DNA of 64,000 nucleotides, taken from Zophobihabitans entericus (GTDB lineage Bacteria; Pseudomonadota; Gammaproteobacteria; Enterobacterales; Orbaceae). Under the pieces are notes generated by a model. It was given only the letters and a program-made list of their open reading frames with translations, made no database searches and was not told where the DNA came from. The stretch is taken from NCBI RefSeq assembly GCF_011745665.1, contig NZ_CP050253.1, positions 843,418-907,417 of the forward strand. Reading direction: 5' to 3'. Below, piece by piece: positions 28,046-37,457 of this stretch. A program made the position numbers and the translations under genes. Numbering within the stretch: position 1 is the first letter of the stretch; the number at the start of each line of letters is the position of its first letter.

Positions 28046-29560
28046 ATGAATCGTTCGGTACTAAAAATAGGCTATGTCATTTTGGTGACACTCATAGGGC
28101 TGATGTTTCTTTATCAGCGCTCTGTGGAGCTCTATTGGCAACAAACGTATCATAAATCCTCACCATTTTATGTACTCTGGCAAAATTCGGTATTATCTGT
28201 TGGTGAAGATATTACCGATGCGTTGACGCAGGAAGAAGAAAGACAAATCGCTTTAGTGAGTCACTGGCAGGACGAGCTGGTACATATTTTCAATTATGGA
28301 GAAACTATTGAAACTACGGAACAGGAAGAGTCTGAACCAGTTCAACAAATTGTGGTACAAACAGATGAGAAGCCAGCTGGACAGGTAAGAACAGTTCATC
28401 CGGAAACGACAATTGCAGAACCGAAACCGGCAGTGAATATTACACAGACTCATTCTGAGGCGGTTAGCGCAAAACCAATAACAAAGCCGGAGATAAAGCC
28501 GGTTACAGAAACTGAACATCAGAGTGCAACCAGTGCTGCTACTGCAAAATCTGAACTCAAACCGGATGAGCAACCACCAGCTAAAATTGTTGAAGCTGTG
28601 CCACAAGTGATTAAACAACCGGTAGCCATAACCCGATTAGATATTAAGCCTTTAGTGGAGTCAGACACTAAAACTGAACCTGTGGTTAAGCCAACGACCA
28701 AACCGGAAGTTAAACCACAAGCTAAGCCTCAGGTAACGACAGAAATAAAACCTGAAGTGCAAACTGAAATCAGTACTGAAGTGAAACCTGAGCCAGAACC
28801 TAAGCCAAAACCGGCACCAAGGCCCAATGAGACGGTGCAACATAAACCTCCCGCTAATTTAATTACGCATAATGCTGAGATACAGCCGGCAGAGCCAATT
28901 ATTATCACTTCAAAAGATAAGATCTTTTTTGCAGGGGACTCTTTAATGCAGGGTGTAGCACCACGTGTAAAGAGATCGCTTTATCAACAGTATAAAATCG
29001 AGAGTCTGGATTTAAGCAAGCAGAGTACTGGCCTCTCTTACCCACGTAGTTTTAACTGGCCGAAAGTGATTGAAGAGACACTGGATAGTGATGAGACTAT
29101 CAAAGTTCTCGTCATGTTTTTAGGCCCTAATGACCCGTGGAATTTCCCGGTCAGTGGTCGTTCAGATTATCTGGTGTTTAAATCAGAACAGTGGGAAGCG
29201 ACCTATCGTTATCGTATCGATCGTATTCTTGAAGCAGCACAAAGCCATAACGTACAGGTTATCTGGCTTGGTGTGCCTTGTATGAGAAAACCAAAACTAC
29301 ATAATGATATGTTATATCTGAATAGTTTATATCGTGCAGAAGTTGAGAAGTTTAATCAGCATTATATTCCAACCAGCGAACTGCTGGGTTGTAGTGATGA
29401 AGGCTATGCAAATTTTGTTACCAGAGATAAAGACAGTATCAAAGTTCGTATTGATGACGGTATTCATTTTACTGTACCGGGTCAGCGAATTTTGGTGGAA
29501 AAAGTATTAGAACAGTTAACTGTAAACACAGTTTCTGAGGAAGTGGTCAATGTGCAGTAG
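28046..29560 (+). CDS. Membrane-anchored DUF459-like SGNH/GDSL protein with a long Pro/Lys/Glu linker
   Basis: 504 residues. One N-terminal membrane anchor (about 6-24) is followed by a 190-residue low-complexity stretch (about 95-285) rich in Lys-Pro, Glu-Pro and Thr, much like the TonB spacer. The C-terminal SGNH hydrolase domain has block I FFAGDSLMQG with S299, the block III-like FLGPNDPW, and the DGIHFT block V with D471 and H474. The catalytic triad is thus intact. The rigid linker would hold the catalytic domain away from the inner membrane, within or through the peptidoglycan layer. It lies between an MBOAT protein and another SGNH protein, fitting a PatB/AlgX-type acetyl acceptor role. 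Confidence 0.85.
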   Translation: MNRSVLKIGYVILVTLIGLMFLYQRSVELYWQQTYHKSSPFYVLWQNSVLSVGEDITDALTQEEERQIALVSHWQDELVHIFNYGETIETTEQEESEPVQQIVVQTDEKPAGQVRTVHPETTIAEPKPAVNITQTHSEAVSAKPITKPEIKPVTETEHQSATSAATAKSELKPDEQPPAKIVEAVPQVIKQPVAITRLDIKPLVESDTKTEPVVKPTTKPEVKPQAKPQVTTEIKPEVQTEISTEVKPEPEPKPKPAPRPNETVQHKPPANLITHNAEIQPAEPIIITSKDKIFFAGDSLMQGVAPRVKRSLYQQYKIESLDLSKQSTGLSYPRSFNWPKVIEETLDSDETIKVLVMFLGPNDPWNFPVSGRSDYLVFKSEQWEATYRYRIDRILEAAQSHNVQVIWLGVPCMRKPKLHNDMLYLNSLYRAEVEKFNQHYIPTSELLGCSDEGYANFVTRDKDSIKVRIDDGIHFTVPGQRILVEKVLEQLTVNTVSEEVVNVQ

Positions 29561-30770
29561 CCAATTATTGAAATTTTTGATGGTTAATCTTAGTTTATGC
29601 ATGGGGTTAATGATGACAAATAGCAACGCTTTTAGTATGCAGAGCCCGGTTCCTGATACCCACTCATTTCGTGGGATTATCGATTTTGGTGATACGAATA
29701 GTCAGCGTTTTAAAGGTCAGTTAAATAATCTGGCGCAAGATAATTCGACTCATGTGGTATCGATTACTCAGTTTGGTGATTCTCACTCTGCGGCAGATTT
29801 TTTTACCGGTGAACTACGTGTTCTGCTGCAAGCTAAATATGGTGATGCCGGGATCGGCTGGGTAACACCGATGTCAGTACAAGGTCAGTATCATACGGCT
29901 GTTTCGTGGAAGAGTAAGAACTGGCAATTGTTTACCAGTCGTAACGTGAATAATCGTGATTTCCCGATGGGGGGGTATATCGCTGAACCGACTAAAAATG
30001 GTGGCTATATTCAGGTTATTCCTAACTCACTGCCAGGTGTCTGGAAGACGGTTCTAACCTATAAGCCGCTACGCAGGACGACTGACTTCTATCTGATGGA
30101 TGCCAATAACAGGCGTAGCACGGTTAATACCACGAATAATAAACTCAACCATTGGCAGACGACTTCTGCTACTGTTTCAGCCCCTTTTTCTGTGATGGCA
30201 GATAAAGGTGGGGTGGAACTGGGTAGCATCTGGTTACAAAAAAATAACCAGTCAGGCGTGATTGTGTCATCAATTGCGACCAATGGCGCCAGGCAGTCAA
30301 TCTGGCAGAAATGGTCAGCAAACTGGTATACGGAGCTGACTGCTTCAAAAAGCGATTTAGTGATTTTAGCTTATGGCACTAATGAATCGTTTGATGCTCA
30401 GCTTAAACTGGATGAGTATAAACAGAATCTGATCGATAATATTAAGCATGTCAGACAGGCACTACCTCATGCTGCACTGTTAATTATGAGTTCGCCAGAT
30501 ACGATGCTGGCGGGCGTGAAAGGTAATACCTGTTTTGAGCGTCAGCCACCAAATTACCATCAAATCCGAAATATTCAGCAGGATATCGCCAGAGAGTATC
30601 AGACTCTTTATTGGGACTGGCAGACCGCGATGGGGGGTGATTGTATTATTGAAAAATGGATGCTGATGGATTTGGCTAAACCTGATTTAGTTCACCTGAC
30701 TAAAGCCGGATATATGGAAAGTGCTAAATTCTTTTATAATGATTTAACTGAATATTTAGCTCGTCAGTAG
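29550..30770 (+). CDS. Exported SGNH/GDSL hydrolase-like protein
   Basis: 406 residues, overlapping the previous gene by 11 nt. The N-terminal hydrophobic segment (about 6-28, ending NSNAFS) is a signal peptide. The SGNH blocks are present: TQFGDSHSAADFF with S78, ILAYGTNESFD (block III Asn), and a C-terminal DLVHLTKAGY Asp-x-x-His pair. The FGDSH-x-x-AD opening is typical of the long periplasmic SGNH proteins found beside MBOAT genes. It likely acts as O-acetyltransferase or esterase on an envelope polymer with the two upstream proteins. No lipobox is convincing. Confidence 0.85.
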   Translation: MCSSQLLKFLMVNLSLCMGLMMTNSNAFSMQSPVPDTHSFRGIIDFGDTNSQRFKGQLNNLAQDNSTHVVSITQFGDSHSAADFFTGELRVLLQAKYGDAGIGWVTPMSVQGQYHTAVSWKSKNWQLFTSRNVNNRDFPMGGYIAEPTKNGGYIQVIPNSLPGVWKTVLTYKPLRRTTDFYLMDANNRRSTVNTTNNKLNHWQTTSATVSAPFSVMADKGGVELGSIWLQKNNQSGVIVSSIATNGARQSIWQKWSANWYTELTASKSDLVILAYGTNESFDAQLKLDEYKQNLIDNIKHVRQALPHAALLIMSSPDTMLAGVKGNTCFERQPPNYHQIRNIQQDIAREYQTLYWDWQTAMGGDCIIEKWMLMDLAKPDLVHLTKAGYMESAKFFYNDLTEYLARQ

Positions 30771-30902
30771 CCTCTTAAAATGCTAATGAGTTATCATTTT
30801 ATGCATAAATTTTGGACAAAAGCCAAGAGCCCTCTGTATTATTGAGTAACAATTTGCTATTGTTCGCATATTACAAGATTATCTATTTAAACAGGAAATA
30901 TT

Positions 30903-31595
30903 ATGTCATCTCCAATTATTGTTGCTGTTGACTTTGCTGATATCAAATCAGCATGGAATTTTATTGATAGAGTAGATCCGGCTGATTGCCGTTTAAAAAT
31001 TGGTAAAGAGTTATTTACCCATGCCGGACCTGATTTTATTAAACAGATTCATCAGAAAGGCTTTGACGTTTTCTTAGATTTAAAATTTCACGATATTCCA
31101 AATACAGTCGCCAATGCAGTAACTGCAGCAGCTGATCTTGGTGTCTGGATGACTAACGTCCATGCCAGCGGTGGTTCACGCATGATGCAGGCAGCTAAAG
31201 ATGCGCTATATTCATATGGTAAAGATGCACCATTACTTATTGCTGTAACTGTACTTACCAGTATGGAAAGTTCAGATTTACAGGAAATCGGTATTAACGC
31301 TTCACCACTAGAACAAGCAACTCGTCTTGCTATGCTGGCTAAAAACTGTGGTTTAGATGGTGTGGTGTGTTCAGCCAAAGAAGTACAGAGCTTTAGAACG
31401 CGTTTAGGCAGCGATTTTAAATTAGTCACTCCGGGAATTCGTCCGGTCGGAACTAACCCAGATGATCAGCGTCGTATCATGACGCCGCAACGCGCACTTG
31501 CTGCCGGTTCTGATTACTTAGTTATCGGTCGTCCAATTACTCAGGCGGCGGATCCGATGAAAACTTTAAAAGAAATTTTAGAAACATTGGATTAA
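30903..31595 (+). CDS. pyrF: Orotidine 5'-phosphate decarboxylase
   Basis: 230 residues, TIM barrel. It catalyses the last step of UMP synthesis. The catalytic Lys-Asp network is in [13 protein letters not shown] (about residues 57-69), the OMP decarboxylase signature. The phosphate-binding loop is VTPGIRP and the C-terminal motif is [11 protein letters not shown]. The start has AGGAAAT 6 nt upstream. yciH follows 10 nt downstream, as in E. coli. Confidence 0.98.
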   Translation: MSSPIIVAVDFADIKSAWNFIDRVDPADCRLKIGKELFTHAGPDFIKQIHQKGFDVFLDLKFHDIPNTVANAVTAAADLGVWMTNVHASGGSRMMQAAKDALYSYGKDAPLLIAVTVLTSMESSDLQEIGINASPLEQATRLAMLAKNCGLDGVVCSAKEVQSFRTRLGSDFKLVTPGIRPVGTNPDDQRRIMTPQRALAAGSDYLVIGRPITQAADPMKTLKEILETLD

Positions 31596-31605
31596 TGGTA
31601 AACAG

Positions 31606-31932
31606 ATGACTCATTCTGATAACCCGTTAGTGTATTCAACCGATACCGGACGCATTAAATCTGAGGCCGTACCAAATGAACGGCCTAAAGGTGATGGTAT
31701 TGTACGTATTCAGCGTCAGGTTGCTGGTCGTAAGGGGAAAGGAGTTTGTGTGATTACCGGTTTGGATCTGAATGATACTGACTTAAATAAACTGGCAGCA
31801 GAACTGAAAAAACGCTGTGGTTGTGGTGGTTCTGTGAAAGACGGTGTGATCGAAATTCAGGGTGATAAACGAGATCTGTTAAAAGAACTGCTTGAAGCTA
31901 AAGGCTTTAAAGTTAAGCTGGCAGGTGGTTAA
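31606..31932 (+). CDS. yciH: SUI1/eIF1-like translation factor YciH
   Basis: 108 residues, the normal length. The SUI1 fold signature is clear: VRIQRQVAGRKGKGVCVITGLDL, LKKRCGCGGSVKDGVIEIQGD and a KGFKVKLAGG end. YciH is a bacterial relative of eIF1 thought to tune initiation fidelity. It is the second gene of the pyrF-yciH operon, with a terminator 49 nt after the stop. Confidence 0.96.
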   Translation: MTHSDNPLVYSTDTGRIKSEAVPNERPKGDGIVRIQRQVAGRKGKGVCVITGLDLNDTDLNKLAAELKKRCGCGGSVKDGVIEIQGDKRDLLKELLEAKGFKVKLAGG

Positions 31933-32356
31933 TCTTATTTCTATCAATAAGAATATGTAAACATCATCACTTAGTTGATAAAATCCCGGTTATTGCCGGG
32001 ATTTTTATTTTCAAACTCTCGTTATCCTATTTAGAATTTAAATTTTTGCTTATTTTGGTAAAAATATAAAAGTGATTTTCTCTTTCTTCATAGCTCTGGA
32101 TTCTCTTTATCTAAAGCGTGTTTAATGCTTGTTGAATCAGCAAACCATGCCATAAAACTTTTGACTCCTGTCACATTAATGATTTTTAATCAGAAGATTG
32201 TCTGATGATACATTGATTAATCATTTTGGCGTTTTTATACTGAAATACACATCCATATACTGGTGTTTTGAGTGATTGATTTTATAAAGGGTATAGAGAA
32301 GTATTTGATTACAGAAGTATCCTGAAGTTTTATTTCATCATAATTGGGAGAGAACG
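31933..32356. other. Intergenic region between yciH and the AraC regulator gene
   Basis: 424 nt. It holds the yciH terminator (31981-32011). After that comes AT-rich DNA with an inverted repeat ATCAGA-N6-TCTGAT at 32189-32206 that might be an operator. GGGAGAG precedes the AraC ATG by 6 nt. No gene seen. Confidence 0.45.
31981..32011 (+). terminator. Terminator of pyrF-yciH
   Basis: AAATCCCGG / CCGGGATTT stem with a 6-nt loop and a TTTATTTT tail. Confidence 0.92.
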
Positions 32357-33199
32357 ATGCCTCATACTGATGTTTATAAAAGAGATATCTATAAAAACTC
32401 TTGCTTAGCATTTAAAACCGTTACTGATGATTTTCGGTCAACGTGGCATGCTCATCCTGAATTTGAGATTGTTTATATTGAGTCCGGTTTTGGTTGTTTA
32501 CATTATGGCAAGCAACAGCATATATACCAAAAGGGCGATATTTTTGTCTTAGGTCCCTGGGTTCCTCATGAGTTTTTAGAAAAAAGTAAAAATCACCACT
32601 CTATTTCCTTGTTGTTCAATAATGATTTTATTATTCCGGGTTTTTTAGACTGCGAGTTAGCTCAGGAGATTAAAGCGTTTTTAAATAAAGCACGAATGGG
32701 GCTAGTTTTTAATGCCAAAATGGAGCAGTCAGAAACGGATATTATCAAACTGGTCTTATCTCAATCAGGATTAGATAGGGCGATTCATTTACTGTTTTTG
32801 TTGAGAAAATTTTCTGAACAGCCAGTCTCACAAGTATTAAGTAATACACCGGAAGAGCAATGTTGTAGTAAAACATTCGCTAAGTTACAGGATATTTTAG
32901 CATTCATTCACAAAAATGCTTATCGTAAGTTACTGCTAGATGAGGTAGCAACTCAGTTTTATATGTCGCGTAATCACTTGTCCCGCTTTTTTACCGAAAA
33001 CACTGGTTTTAGCTTTTCACAATATCTTTTGAAGCTACGTATCGAACGTGCCAGTGAACTTTTACTCAAAAGTACGAAGCCGATCACACATGTTAGCGAA
33101 GAATCAGGTTTCGATTCAATATCTTCATTTAATAGAAGTTTTTTACGAGAAAAAGGTCTGTCTCCAAGAGAATTTCGTAAACAACTCAAAAATACTTGA
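32357..33199 (+). CDS. AraC-family transcriptional regulator with N-terminal cupin
   Basis: 280 residues. The N-terminal cupin sensor (about 20-110) has the HAHPEFEIVYIESG strand and a GDIFVLGPWVPHEF loop. The C-terminal double helix-turn-helix (about 180-278) shows LDEVATQFYMSRNHLSRFF and the family motif ITHVSEESGFDSISSFNRSFLREKGLSPREFRK. Such proteins usually activate an adjacent catabolic operon when a sugar or sugar acid binds. Two 21-bp-spaced TTGCATA elements directly after the gene are the likely target, in front of the dehydratase gene. The ligand is unknown. Confidence 0.93.
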   Translation: MPHTDVYKRDIYKNSCLAFKTVTDDFRSTWHAHPEFEIVYIESGFGCLHYGKQQHIYQKGDIFVLGPWVPHEFLEKSKNHHSISLLFNNDFIIPGFLDCELAQEIKAFLNKARMGLVFNAKMEQSETDIIKLVLSQSGLDRAIHLLFLLRKFSEQPVSQVLSNTPEEQCCSKTFAKLQDILAFIHKNAYRKLLLDEVATQFYMSRNHLSRFFTENTGFSFSQYLLKLRIERASELLLKSTKPITHVSEESGFDSISSFNRSFLREKGLSPREFRKQLKNT

Positions 33200-33218
33200 G
33201 AACTATTCCTATTTAAAA

Positions 33219-33250
33219 CAAATTGCATAATTTTCTGTGCAATTTGCATA
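33219..33250 (+). promoter_or_regulatory. Tandem half-sites, probable AraC-type operator
   Basis: CAAATTGCATAATTT starts at 33219 and CAATTTGCATATTT starts at 33240. The shared TTGCATA cores (33223-33229 and 33244-33250) are exactly 21 bp apart, two helical turns, in the same orientation. AraC-type activators bind direct repeats with this spacing. The pair lies about 80 bp before the dehydratase start, directly after the regulator gene. Confidence 0.6.
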
Positions 33251-33329
33251 TTTCTTTTTTTACTTCTTCATTATTGTACAAACTAACAATTATTTGTCAT
33301 TAACAGTTGTTAAGTTTGAGGTGTGATTA

Positions 33330-34934
33330 ATGAAGAAAATTCTGAAAATTCATCCTGCTGATAATGCCATTGTGGCACTAAAAGATCTGCAACAAGGCGA
33401 GATCGTGAACTGGCACAATGATTCTTATCAGCTGGTAAGCCACGTTTCCGCAAAACATAAATTTGCTACCAAGCCATTTAATATTGATGACATTATTGTG
33501 ATGTATGGTTCACCTGTTGGTAAAGCAACTCAGTCTATTGCTAAAGGTGAAGTGATTACAGTGAATAATATTCGTCACTACGCGGCAGAAATTAATCTGA
33601 CTGACGGGCAGGATTATCACTGGCAAAAACCAGATGTAACGAAATGGCAAAATCGGACTTTTAATGGTTTTGTTCGTGATGATGGTCGGGTTGGTACGGC
33701 GAATTATTGGTTAATTATTCCACTGGTTTTCTGCCAAAATAAAAATGCTCAGAAGCTGCAACAAACGTTATCTAAACAGCTAGGTTATGCAGCTGATGAT
33801 TATGGTGATGTAGTGTTATCACTCTTAGGAGAGGAAAGCACCAATCCCCATTTGCAACCGCAAAACCGACCATTTAAAAATATTGATGGGATCAGAGTTC
33901 TTAACGTTAATAGTGGTTGTGGTGGCACTGCTTTTGATTCTGAGTCATTATGTAAAATATTGGCTGCTTATGCTGATCACCCAAATGTCGCCGGGATTAC
34001 CGTTTTTGGCTTAGGTTGTGAAAAGGCACAAGTTTCTTTATTTGATAAGGTCTTAAAACAGCGCAATCCTCACTTTAATAAACCGTACTTATTCTTTTTG
34101 CAGCAAGATTCACACAGTGAAGAAGAGATGATGAAAGAGGCCATTCGTCAAACCTTTACTCAGTTGCAAAAAGTGAATCAAATTACCAGACAGCCAGTCC
34201 CTCTTTCAAAACTTAAAATTGGTGTGAAATGCGGTGGCTCCGATGGTTTCTCTGGTATTTCTGCGAATCCAGCAATGGGTGTTGTGTCTGATATTGTGGT
34301 TGCACTTGGTGGGGCTTCAATACTGGCAGAATTTCCGGAACTGTGTGGTGCCGAAGGGGATATTGTCTCTCGTTGTGTTCACTTTGAAGATAAGCAACAC
34401 TTCATCTCTTTGATGAAAAGTTATGAATATCAGGCTAGTCAGGATAATGCTTCTATTTCAGATAATCCAAGTCCGGGCAATATTAAAGATGGTTTAATCA
34501 CTGATGCGATTAAATCACTGGGAGCCTCGAAAAAAGGTGGGCATGCGCCAGTTAGTGCCGTTGTTGATTATGGTGAACCTGCGCCTGACTCCGGGCTATC
34601 ACTTGCCTGTACCCCCGGAAATGATTTAGAAGCCGTAACCGGACAAGTTGCGTCTGGCGCTAATCTGGTGATTTTTTCAACGGGACTAGGTACGCCAACC
34701 GGTAATGCTATTGCGCCAGTACTTAAAATTGCCACCAACACGGCAGTAGCTAAAAAGCTCGATTACATGATTGATTTTGATTGTGGTCCTGTTATTGAAG
34801 GTGTTTCTTTGCAAGAGGTAGGAGAACAACTTCTTGAACGTGTCATCGAGGCAGCGAGCCGAGATTATATCGTCAAAGCAGATCGACTGGAACAATATGA
34901 TTTTCTATTTTGGAAACGTCAGGTTTCATTATAA
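33330..34934 (+). CDS. UxaA/GarD-family sugar-acid dehydratase (altronate dehydratase-like)
   Basis: 534 residues in two parts. An N-terminal SAF-type domain (about 1-95; ALKDLQQGEIV, KGEVITVNNIRHY) is fused to the large UxaA domain. Family motifs are the NSGCGGTAFDSE and FGLGCEKAQVS segments, KIGVKCGGSDGFSGISANPAMG, and the C-terminal FSTGLGTPTGNAIAPVLKI and IDFDCGPVIEG. Known members dehydrate D-altronate or D-galactarate using Fe2+. The protein is somewhat longer than E. coli UxaA (495). The neighbours (AraC regulator, MFS permease, cyclase) are not those of the uxa/uxu pathway, so the substrate is open. Confidence 0.85.
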   Translation: MKKILKIHPADNAIVALKDLQQGEIVNWHNDSYQLVSHVSAKHKFATKPFNIDDIIVMYGSPVGKATQSIAKGEVITVNNIRHYAAEINLTDGQDYHWQKPDVTKWQNRTFNGFVRDDGRVGTANYWLIIPLVFCQNKNAQKLQQTLSKQLGYAADDYGDVVLSLLGEESTNPHLQPQNRPFKNIDGIRVLNVNSGCGGTAFDSESLCKILAAYADHPNVAGITVFGLGCEKAQVSLFDKVLKQRNPHFNKPYLFFLQQDSHSEEEMMKEAIRQTFTQLQKVNQITRQPVPLSKLKIGVKCGGSDGFSGISANPAMGVVSDIVVALGGASILAEFPELCGAEGDIVSRCVHFEDKQHFISLMKSYEYQASQDNASISDNPSPGNIKDGLITDAIKSLGASKKGGHAPVSAVVDYGEPAPDSGLSLACTPGNDLEAVTGQVASGANLVIFSTGLGTPTGNAIAPVLKIATNTAVAKKLDYMIDFDCGPVIEGVSLQEVGEQLLERVIEAASRDYIVKADRLEQYDFLFWKRQVSL

Positions 34935-35002
34935 GTGTTTGTCATTTAACACCAATGATAACAATAAGTTATTTGAATTTAAGCATAGGTATGAGGTAGA
35001 GA

Positions 35003-36298
35003 ATGGAAAAAAGTATAGAGGTTAAAACGAAAAGAAAAGGCTTACCAAAGGCCCATCCAATTTCCTGGTGGATGCTGGTTGTAACAACGATGGCTATTTT
35101 AATGAATTCAATTGACCGTTTGATTTTACCTACTTTGATGCCAGCCATCATGGAAGAGTTTAATTTAACGACAATTGAGGCAGGCTTTTTAAATTCACTG
35201 AGTTTTATCGGAACATTTTTAGGCGCATTAATTCTTGGATTCTTTTCTGATTATATTGGTTCTGGCTATAAGCGCTGTTATAGCTGGGTGATAGCGGTTG
35301 CCATTGAAATTGGAGCGGGTGTTGCCACGGCATTTTGTAAAACCTTAGGTGCATTTCAGGCTTTACGTATTGTCATGGGATTTGGTAGTGGGGGTTCAGA
35401 GCCGATCAACGTGGCACTAATTGGCGAATGGTGGCAAAAAGAAAACCGTGGCTTTGCCATTGGTTTACATCATACCGGATTTCCACTTGGTCAGTTCGTA
35501 GGCCCAGTACTAATTGGTGGTGTTATTGCATTAACTGCATCATGGCGCGATGTGTTTTTGTTTATTCCACTACTGGGGGTGCCAATTATCATTATTCAAT
35601 TAATTATTGCCACGCCTAAAAAACAAAAGAAAGTCTACGACTGGATTAAAGACAATGGTATGACAGTGCCAATTGATGAAACACCAGTAGCAAAACCAAC
35701 ATTTAAAGAAACATTATTTTCTGGTCTTAACTGTTTAAAAAACCGTAACTGTTTACTGGCCATTATTTTATTCTTTGGCTTTATTTGGGCTGAAATGGGG
35801 ATTGCGACGTTTTTAACAGTGCATTTAACGCAAGAAGTAGGTTTAGATCTTGCTACCGCAGCGGTAATTTCCGGAGCATCTGGCTTAACTGGCTGGATAG
35901 GACAAATTTTCTGGGGACATTATTCAGATATGAAAGGTCGTAAAATTTGTCTGGGTGTCATTATTGTTGGTTGGATTGCTGCAGCAATCGCCTGTAACTT
36001 CATTGTGTCTGTGGCCACAGGCTGGATTATTTTAGTTGGCTGGGGACTATTTCGTAACTCTCCATTCCCGGTGATTTATGCTTTCTTAATTGATTCGGCA
36101 CCAAAAGCGGCTGCATCAGGTATGGGACTCATGATTGGTATTGCACTGGGTAGTGCCGGGTTCTTAGTAGCACCAATCGCCGGTTGGATAATTGCTGACT
36201 TTGGTTTTACCACTCACTATATGGTGATTACAGCAGCACTACTTTTATCATGTATTCCGCTCTTTTTAATGAAAGAAACAGTGAAACAAGTGGCATAA
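35003..36298 (+). CDS. MFS transporter of the catabolic locus
   Basis: 431 residues, about 12 spans. The N-terminal motif NSIDRLILPTLMPAIMEEFNL and motif A-like LGFFSDYIGSGYKR are typical of MFS organic-anion/sugar-acid importers. The second-half motif A is WGHYSDMKGRK. It starts 68 nt after the dehydratase with GAGGTAGAGA upstream. It presumably imports the substrate of the dehydratase or the cyclase. Its exact MFS subfamily is not certain. Confidence 0.85.
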   Translation: MEKSIEVKTKRKGLPKAHPISWWMLVVTTMAILMNSIDRLILPTLMPAIMEEFNLTTIEAGFLNSLSFIGTFLGALILGFFSDYIGSGYKRCYSWVIAVAIEIGAGVATAFCKTLGAFQALRIVMGFGSGGSEPINVALIGEWWQKENRGFAIGLHHTGFPLGQFVGPVLIGGVIALTASWRDVFLFIPLLGVPIIIIQLIIATPKKQKKVYDWIKDNGMTVPIDETPVAKPTFKETLFSGLNCLKNRNCLLAIILFFGFIWAEMGIATFLTVHLTQEVGLDLATAAVISGASGLTGWIGQIFWGHYSDMKGRKICLGVIIVGWIAAAIACNFIVSVATGWIILVGWGLFRNSPFPVIYAFLIDSAPKAAASGMGLMIGIALGSAGFLVAPIAGWIIADFGFTTHYMVITAALLLSCIPLFLMKETVKQVA

Positions 36299-36429
36299 AT
36301 GTGAGGCGGTTTACATTTTTAAGATAACAAGAATCAGGTAGTCTGAAAGCGTGATATCCTTGTCTGGTAACGTTTACTGGCAATCCCTTTAAGACTACTT
36401 GAAAGCAGAGAAGAAAATATGAGGTTATT

Positions 36430-37134
36430 ATGATTGAGAATCTATTAACAATATTAAATAACGCTAAAGTGATCGATTTGAGTCAGACTTTTGAAGAAGG
36501 TATGCCAGTAGCACCAAGTCATCCAAAGTTTTATCAAAATGAAGTGGACTCAATTAAAAAAGGGGATGTCTCTTATCTTAACGTTCTGACCATCGGTGAG
36601 CACTGTGGTACACATGTGGATGCACAAAATCATTTTGTTGATGATGGCGAGCCCATTGATAAGATGCCCTTACAGCAGTTAGTTGGTCGTGGTGTGGTGA
36701 TTGATATTGCAGCACTGCCAGACAATGGTGTTGCTACTCTTGAAATGATTATGGACTGGGAAAAGACGAACGGTAAAATTCGTCAGAATGATATCGTTCT
36801 ATTTTATACAGGGCATGAAAAATATTGGGCGTTGAAACCAGATTATGCACCGTTTATGTCAAACTGGCGGGGGCTGTCCAGAGAAGGGGCAGAATACTTG
36901 CGTGATATTGGGGTGAAAGCAGTAGGAACAGATTCAATGGCGCTGGATGCATTTAAACCAGAATGTGGTGGATACCCGGCGCATGACGCGTTACTTGGGG
37001 CGAATATCCCTATTCTGGAAAATATTGCCAATCTGAAGTTACTCACCAAACCGTTTGTGTTTATGGCGTTTCCACTAAAGATTAAACACGGTTCGGCTTC
37101 ACCACTGCGCGCTGTGGCATATATGGAGAGTTAA
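36430..37134 (+). CDS. Cyclase-family metal-dependent hydrolase (kynurenine formamidase-like fold)
   Basis: 234 residues. The cyclase/KynB family metal motif is visible as H58-C-GTH62-V-D64-A-Q-N-H68, normally written H-x-GTH-x-D-x-P-x-H. The usual Pro is Gln-Asn here. The later segments FYTGHEKYW and RGLSREGAEYLRDIGVKAVGTDSMALD match the family. Members hydrolyse amide, ester or lactone bonds in small molecules. Here it shares a direction and short gaps with a sugar-acid dehydratase and a permease, so lactone or amide opening feeding the dehydratase is possible. This is inference. Confidence 0.85.
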   Translation: MIENLLTILNNAKVIDLSQTFEEGMPVAPSHPKFYQNEVDSIKKGDVSYLNVLTIGEHCGTHVDAQNHFVDDGEPIDKMPLQQLVGRGVVIDIAALPDNGVATLEMIMDWEKTNGKIRQNDIVLFYTGHEKYWALKPDYAPFMSNWRGLSREGAEYLRDIGVKAVGTDSMALDAFKPECGGYPAHDALLGANIPILENIANLKLLTKPFVFMAFPLKIKHGSASPLRAVAYMES

Positions 37135-37193
37135 CTGAATATTTAAATGATCACAGTGGCTTTAACAGAAAATCGTGAATATCATCAGAAATA

Positions 37194-37226
37194 AACTGGT
37201 CAACAAAATTGACCAGTTTTGTTTTA
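37194..37226 (+). terminator. Terminator after the cyclase gene
   Basis: AACTGGTCAA / TTGACCAGTT stem with a CAAAA loop, followed by TTGTTTTAT. It closes the UxaA-MFS-cyclase unit. Confidence 0.88.
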
Positions 37227-37457
37227 TATTAAGCACTAAATCATTATTAATATTTTAATAACCTATTGATTTTATTAAAGAAATTTAATTTCAGGTTTAT
37301 GATGTAACAGATTGATTTCAATGAATATTTTCTATTTACATCTATCCCCAAATTCTTGTCAGATTAAGTTTATCCATTCAAATTTTATAGTAATACTCAG
37401 TATTTAAAGACTAGCCCACCATATTTAAACAGCTTCTCTGACGCTTCTATAAATTTA

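Noticed and set aside
28253..28843. Long antisense frames opposite the DUF459-type protein
   Set aside because: They mirror the repetitive Lys/Pro/Glu codons of the real gene and have no start signals.
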